64,000 nucleotides of DNA from NCBI RefSeq assembly GCF_000308815.1, contig NZ_BAFX01000074.1:124001-188000 (forward strand), written 5' to 3'. The notes beneath the pieces are model-generated. The model saw nothing but the letters and a program-made list of their open reading frames with translations, did no database searches and was not told where the DNA came from. The translations under genes were made by a program, and so were the position numbers. Below, one piece after another: positions 62,282-64,000 of the stretch. Source of the DNA: Nocardia concava NBRC 100430 (GTDB taxonomy: Bacteria; Actinomycetota; Actinomycetes; Mycobacteriales; Mycobacteriaceae). Position 1 is the first letter of the stretch. Every line of letters starts with the position of its first letter.

Positions 62282-63315
62282 AGGCTCACCAGCTTTCGGC
62301 GGCGGACGAGCAGGATGAAGAACGGTGCGCCAAGGGCGGCGAGGGTGATTCCGGCTTGGAGTTCTCCGGGGCGGGCGATCAGGCGTCCGGTGGTGTCGGC
62401 CAGGAGCAGGACCACCGCGCCGAGCAGGCCCGAATAGGGCAGCAGCCAGCGGTAATCCGGGCCGGTCAGGGCGCGGGCCAGGTGCGGGACGATCAGGCCG
62501 AGGAAGGCGATCGGGCCGACCGCCGCGGTCGCTGCGCCCGCGAGCAGGACGACGGCGGCCAGGCCCAGGGTGCGGGTGCGGGCGAGATTGACGCCCAGGC
62601 CGCGCGCCACATCGTCGCCGAGTCCGAGGAGATTGAGACCTGGGGCCGAGGCCAGGGCCAGGATCGCGCCCAGGATCAGGAACGGCAGGATCTGGCGGAA
62701 GGTCGAGGCGTCGTGCCCTGCCACATCGCCGACCACCCAGTAGCGGTAGGTATTGAGGGCCGTGCCGTCCAGCAGGACAACGATATTGGTCATGGCCTGC
62801 AGGAATGCGGTTACGGCCGCGCCCGCCAGGACCAGGCTCAGCGGGCTGGCCTTGCCGCCGCCGACGGCGGAGACGCCGAACACCACCAGGCCGGCCAGCA
62901 GGGCGCCCGCGAAGGCGAACCAGATGTACTGCGCGGGCGTGGTGAGCGCGAGCAGATGGATGCTCAAAGCCGCCAGAAAGGCCGCGCCCGCGTTGATGCC
63001 GAGTAATCCCGCGTCTGCCAGCGGGTTTCGGGTGTAGCCCTGGATGAGCGCCCCGGCTATGCCGAGCGCGAGGCCGGTGATCAGGGCGAGTCCGGTTCGG
63101 GGGAGCCGCAATTCGCGCACGATCTGGGTCGCCGAATCCGCGGCCGGACACGAAAGCGGTGTTCCAGCAGGACAAACGAGTGCGTCGTACACGGTCCCCA
63201 ATCCCAGATTCCGGGATCCGAGGGCAATGCTGGCGGCCGCCGCGACCAGCAATAACGCGGCGAGAACGAGAAGTCCGAGCAGACGTCGCCGTCTGTTGGT
63301 GACTACGGCGGGCAC
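62278..63315 (-). CDS. FecCD-family siderophore permease, first subunit
   Basis: A 345-aa membrane permease: LLGLLVLAALLLVAAAASIA first helix, RLPRTGLALITGLALGIAGA, LADAGLLGINAGAAFLAALS, YRYWVVGDVAGHD and PIAFLGLIVPHLARALTGPD motifs. Translated with its partner through a GTGA overlap. The substrate-binding lipoprotein is not in this window. An iron box lies 40 bp upstream. Confidence 0.93.
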   Translation of the reverse strand: MPAVVTNRRRRLLGLLVLAALLLVAAAASIALGSRNLGLGTVYDALVCPAGTPLSCPAADSATQIVRELRLPRTGLALITGLALGIAGALIQGYTRNPLADAGLLGINAGAAFLAALSIHLLALTTPAQYIWFAFAGALLAGLVVFGVSAVGGGKASPLSLVLAGAAVTAFLQAMTNIVVLLDGTALNTYRYWVVGDVAGHDASTFRQILPFLILGAILALASAPGLNLLGLGDDVARGLGVNLARTRTLGLAAVVLLAGAATAAVGPIAFLGLIVPHLARALTGPDYRWLLPYSGLLGAVVLLLADTTGRLIARPGELQAGITLAALGAPFFILLVRRRKLVSL

Positions 63316-63354
63316 GGTGACGAACTACTCCTGACGCGTTCATTGCTCGATAAG

Positions 63355-63373
63355 TATGGTAACCCTAACCTAT
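63355..63373. promoter_or_regulatory. IdeR/DtxR-type iron box
   Basis: On the minus strand ATAGGTTAGGGTTACCATA resembles the IdeR consensus TTAGGTTAGSCTAACCTAA, 40 bp before the permease start and 78 bp before the plus-strand ferric-reductase-like gene. Both would be repressed by iron-loaded IdeR. Confidence 0.75.
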
Positions 63374-63450
63374 CTTCCCGTTCTCGTTGTCCATGCAGTG
63401 GTTCTCATTCGCTAATGCCATGGCCGAACAGTCGATGATGAGGAGGTTCG

Positions 63451-64000
63451 ATGCTCGAACCCGTAACCGTGTGCCCGCCGCGCGATTCCCTGCTCGCCTT
63501 CGGGCTGGCGTGTAACCGCCTGCGCGCGCTGCAACCCGAACACCCGCGCGTCTACGCCGTCGCCGCCATGGCCGATCAGGGCAAACGCCGCTGGTGGCGG
63601 CTGGCCGACGGGATCCGTGAGGGCCGCATCGAGTTGATGTACCGGCGTCACGTCGCGGAGATGAGCAATGCCGATATCGCCGCCGAGGTGGTGGCCACCG
63701 CGCTGATCCACGCGGTGGTCGGGCGGGTGCTGGCCCTGGTGGTGTCGGAGGGGCGGGCCTGGGATCCGGGCCTGGAGAACCTGTGGATCCACACCGACAA
63801 TGACGGCGGCATCGACTGGGCGGGATTGTCCGACACCACGATCCGCGTGGTCGACGGCGATCTGCTGGCCCGGCAGGCCGGGGTGGTGGCGCTGCCGTGC
63901 GAGGCGGCGCTGTACGTGTGGCTGGCGCACCGCTGCATTCCCGCGCTGACCCTGGTGCAGGAGGCCATGGCCCGCTGCGCCGGACTCGGGCAGCGCCGAT
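63451..64000 (+). CDS. Probable FhuF-like siderophore ferric reductase, cut by the window end
   Basis: An open reading frame of 183 codons that runs off the window. It begins with ATG 63451 after AGGAGG (63441-63446). The sequence (MLEPVTVCPPRDSLLAFGLA, PRVYAVAAMADQGKRRWWRL, IHAVVGRVLALVVSEGRAWD then ENLWIHTDNDGGIDW) fits the FhuF-like ferric-siderophore reductase family in its N-terminal domain; the C-terminal CCxxCxxC cluster would lie outside. Divergent from the siderophore importer across the iron box, which supports the role. Nothing opposite to it on the minus strand looks like a gene. Confidence 0.65.
   Translation, partial: MLEPVTVCPPRDSLLAFGLACNRLRALQPEHPRVYAVAAMADQGKRRWWRLADGIREGRIELMYRRHVAEMSNADIAAEVVATALIHAVVGRVLALVVSEGRAWDPGLENLWIHTDNDGGIDWAGLSDTTIRVVDGDLLARQAGVVALPCEAALYVWLAHRCIPALTLVQEAMARCAGLGQRR

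Noticed and set aside
61118-63343. 741-codon frame suggesting a fused double permease
   Set aside because: The upstream 350 codons are an Arg/Pro-rich shadow of the first permease; the real second permease begins at GTG 62281 with a GTGA overlap.
63412-63930. 172-aa minus-strand frame at the window end
   Set aside because: Shadow of the plus-strand ferric-reductase-like gene, which has a strong ribosome site and normal codon use.

Overview
The window looks like chromosomal DNA of a high-G+C actinomycete in the Mycobacteriales, most likely Nocardia or a close relative. The evidence is an MCE lipoprotein, a CalB-type secreted lipase, XRE/DUF5753 with DUF6879, an LpqC-like esterase, and a right half that keeps the M. 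tuberculosis Rv1837c-Rv1846c order: glcB, two DUF21/CBS membrane proteins, guaB1, an M56 peptidase and BlaI, with other genes inserted. Gene density is high, many start codons are GTG, and stop/start overlaps are common. I see no rRNA, complete tRNA or CRISPR array.

Layout: (1) 0.1-3.2 kb, a three-gene catabolic operon (zinc dehydrogenase, DUF3500 protein, HpcH/HpaI aldolase). (2) 3.8-9.4 kb, a minus-strand operon (amidohydrolase, FAH-fold hydrolase, YceI), divergent from a lone MCE lipoprotein across two palindromes, then a carotenoid-oxygenase-type dioxygenase. (3) 9.5-10.9 kb and 31.4-32.2 kb, two decayed loci with related integrase tails, matching hairpins, tRNA T-arm-like sequence and helically spaced GTGCCAYTTTG pairs. 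They bracket about 21.6 kb. (4) 10.9-26.2 kb, an oxidation/decarboxylation island: UbiD decarboxylase with a CalB-like lipase, SCP2 protein, TetR regulator, P450, aldehyde dehydrogenase, SnoaL-SDR fusion, DUF4334-alcohol dehydrogenase fusion, UbiX, a PNPOx-like flavoprotein, a second aldehyde dehydrogenase, SDR and acyl-CoA synthetase. Four 19-bp palindromes (ATCGAACA-N3-TGTTCGAT type) lie upstream of its transcription units and probably define one TetR regulon. (5) 26.4-30.4 kb, three exported proteins. (6) 30.6-36.3 kb, an accessory stretch with two XRE regulators, DUF6879, a truncated P450, a methyltransferase and orphan ORFs. (7) 36.6-64 kb, a more conserved backbone: malate synthase G, an SDR/TetR/acyl-CoA dehydrogenase operon, a LVIVD propeller with DUF305, TerD-VWA, CNNM-like transport proteins, GuaB1, a solitary TnpB, an RNA helicase with M56/BlaI, and an IdeR-type iron-siderophore ABC importer facing a probable ferric reductase cut by the window end.

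The best candidate for an undescribed system is the UbiD/UbiX island. Its enzymes would allow a hydrophobic, possibly ester-linked substrate to be released (lipase), hydroxylated (P450), oxidised stepwise to an acid (alcohol and aldehyde dehydrogenases), decarboxylated with prenylated FMN (UbiD, cofactor from UbiX) and/or activated as a CoA thioester (FadD). That route is inference. The shared operators and gene adjacency are read directly from the sequence.
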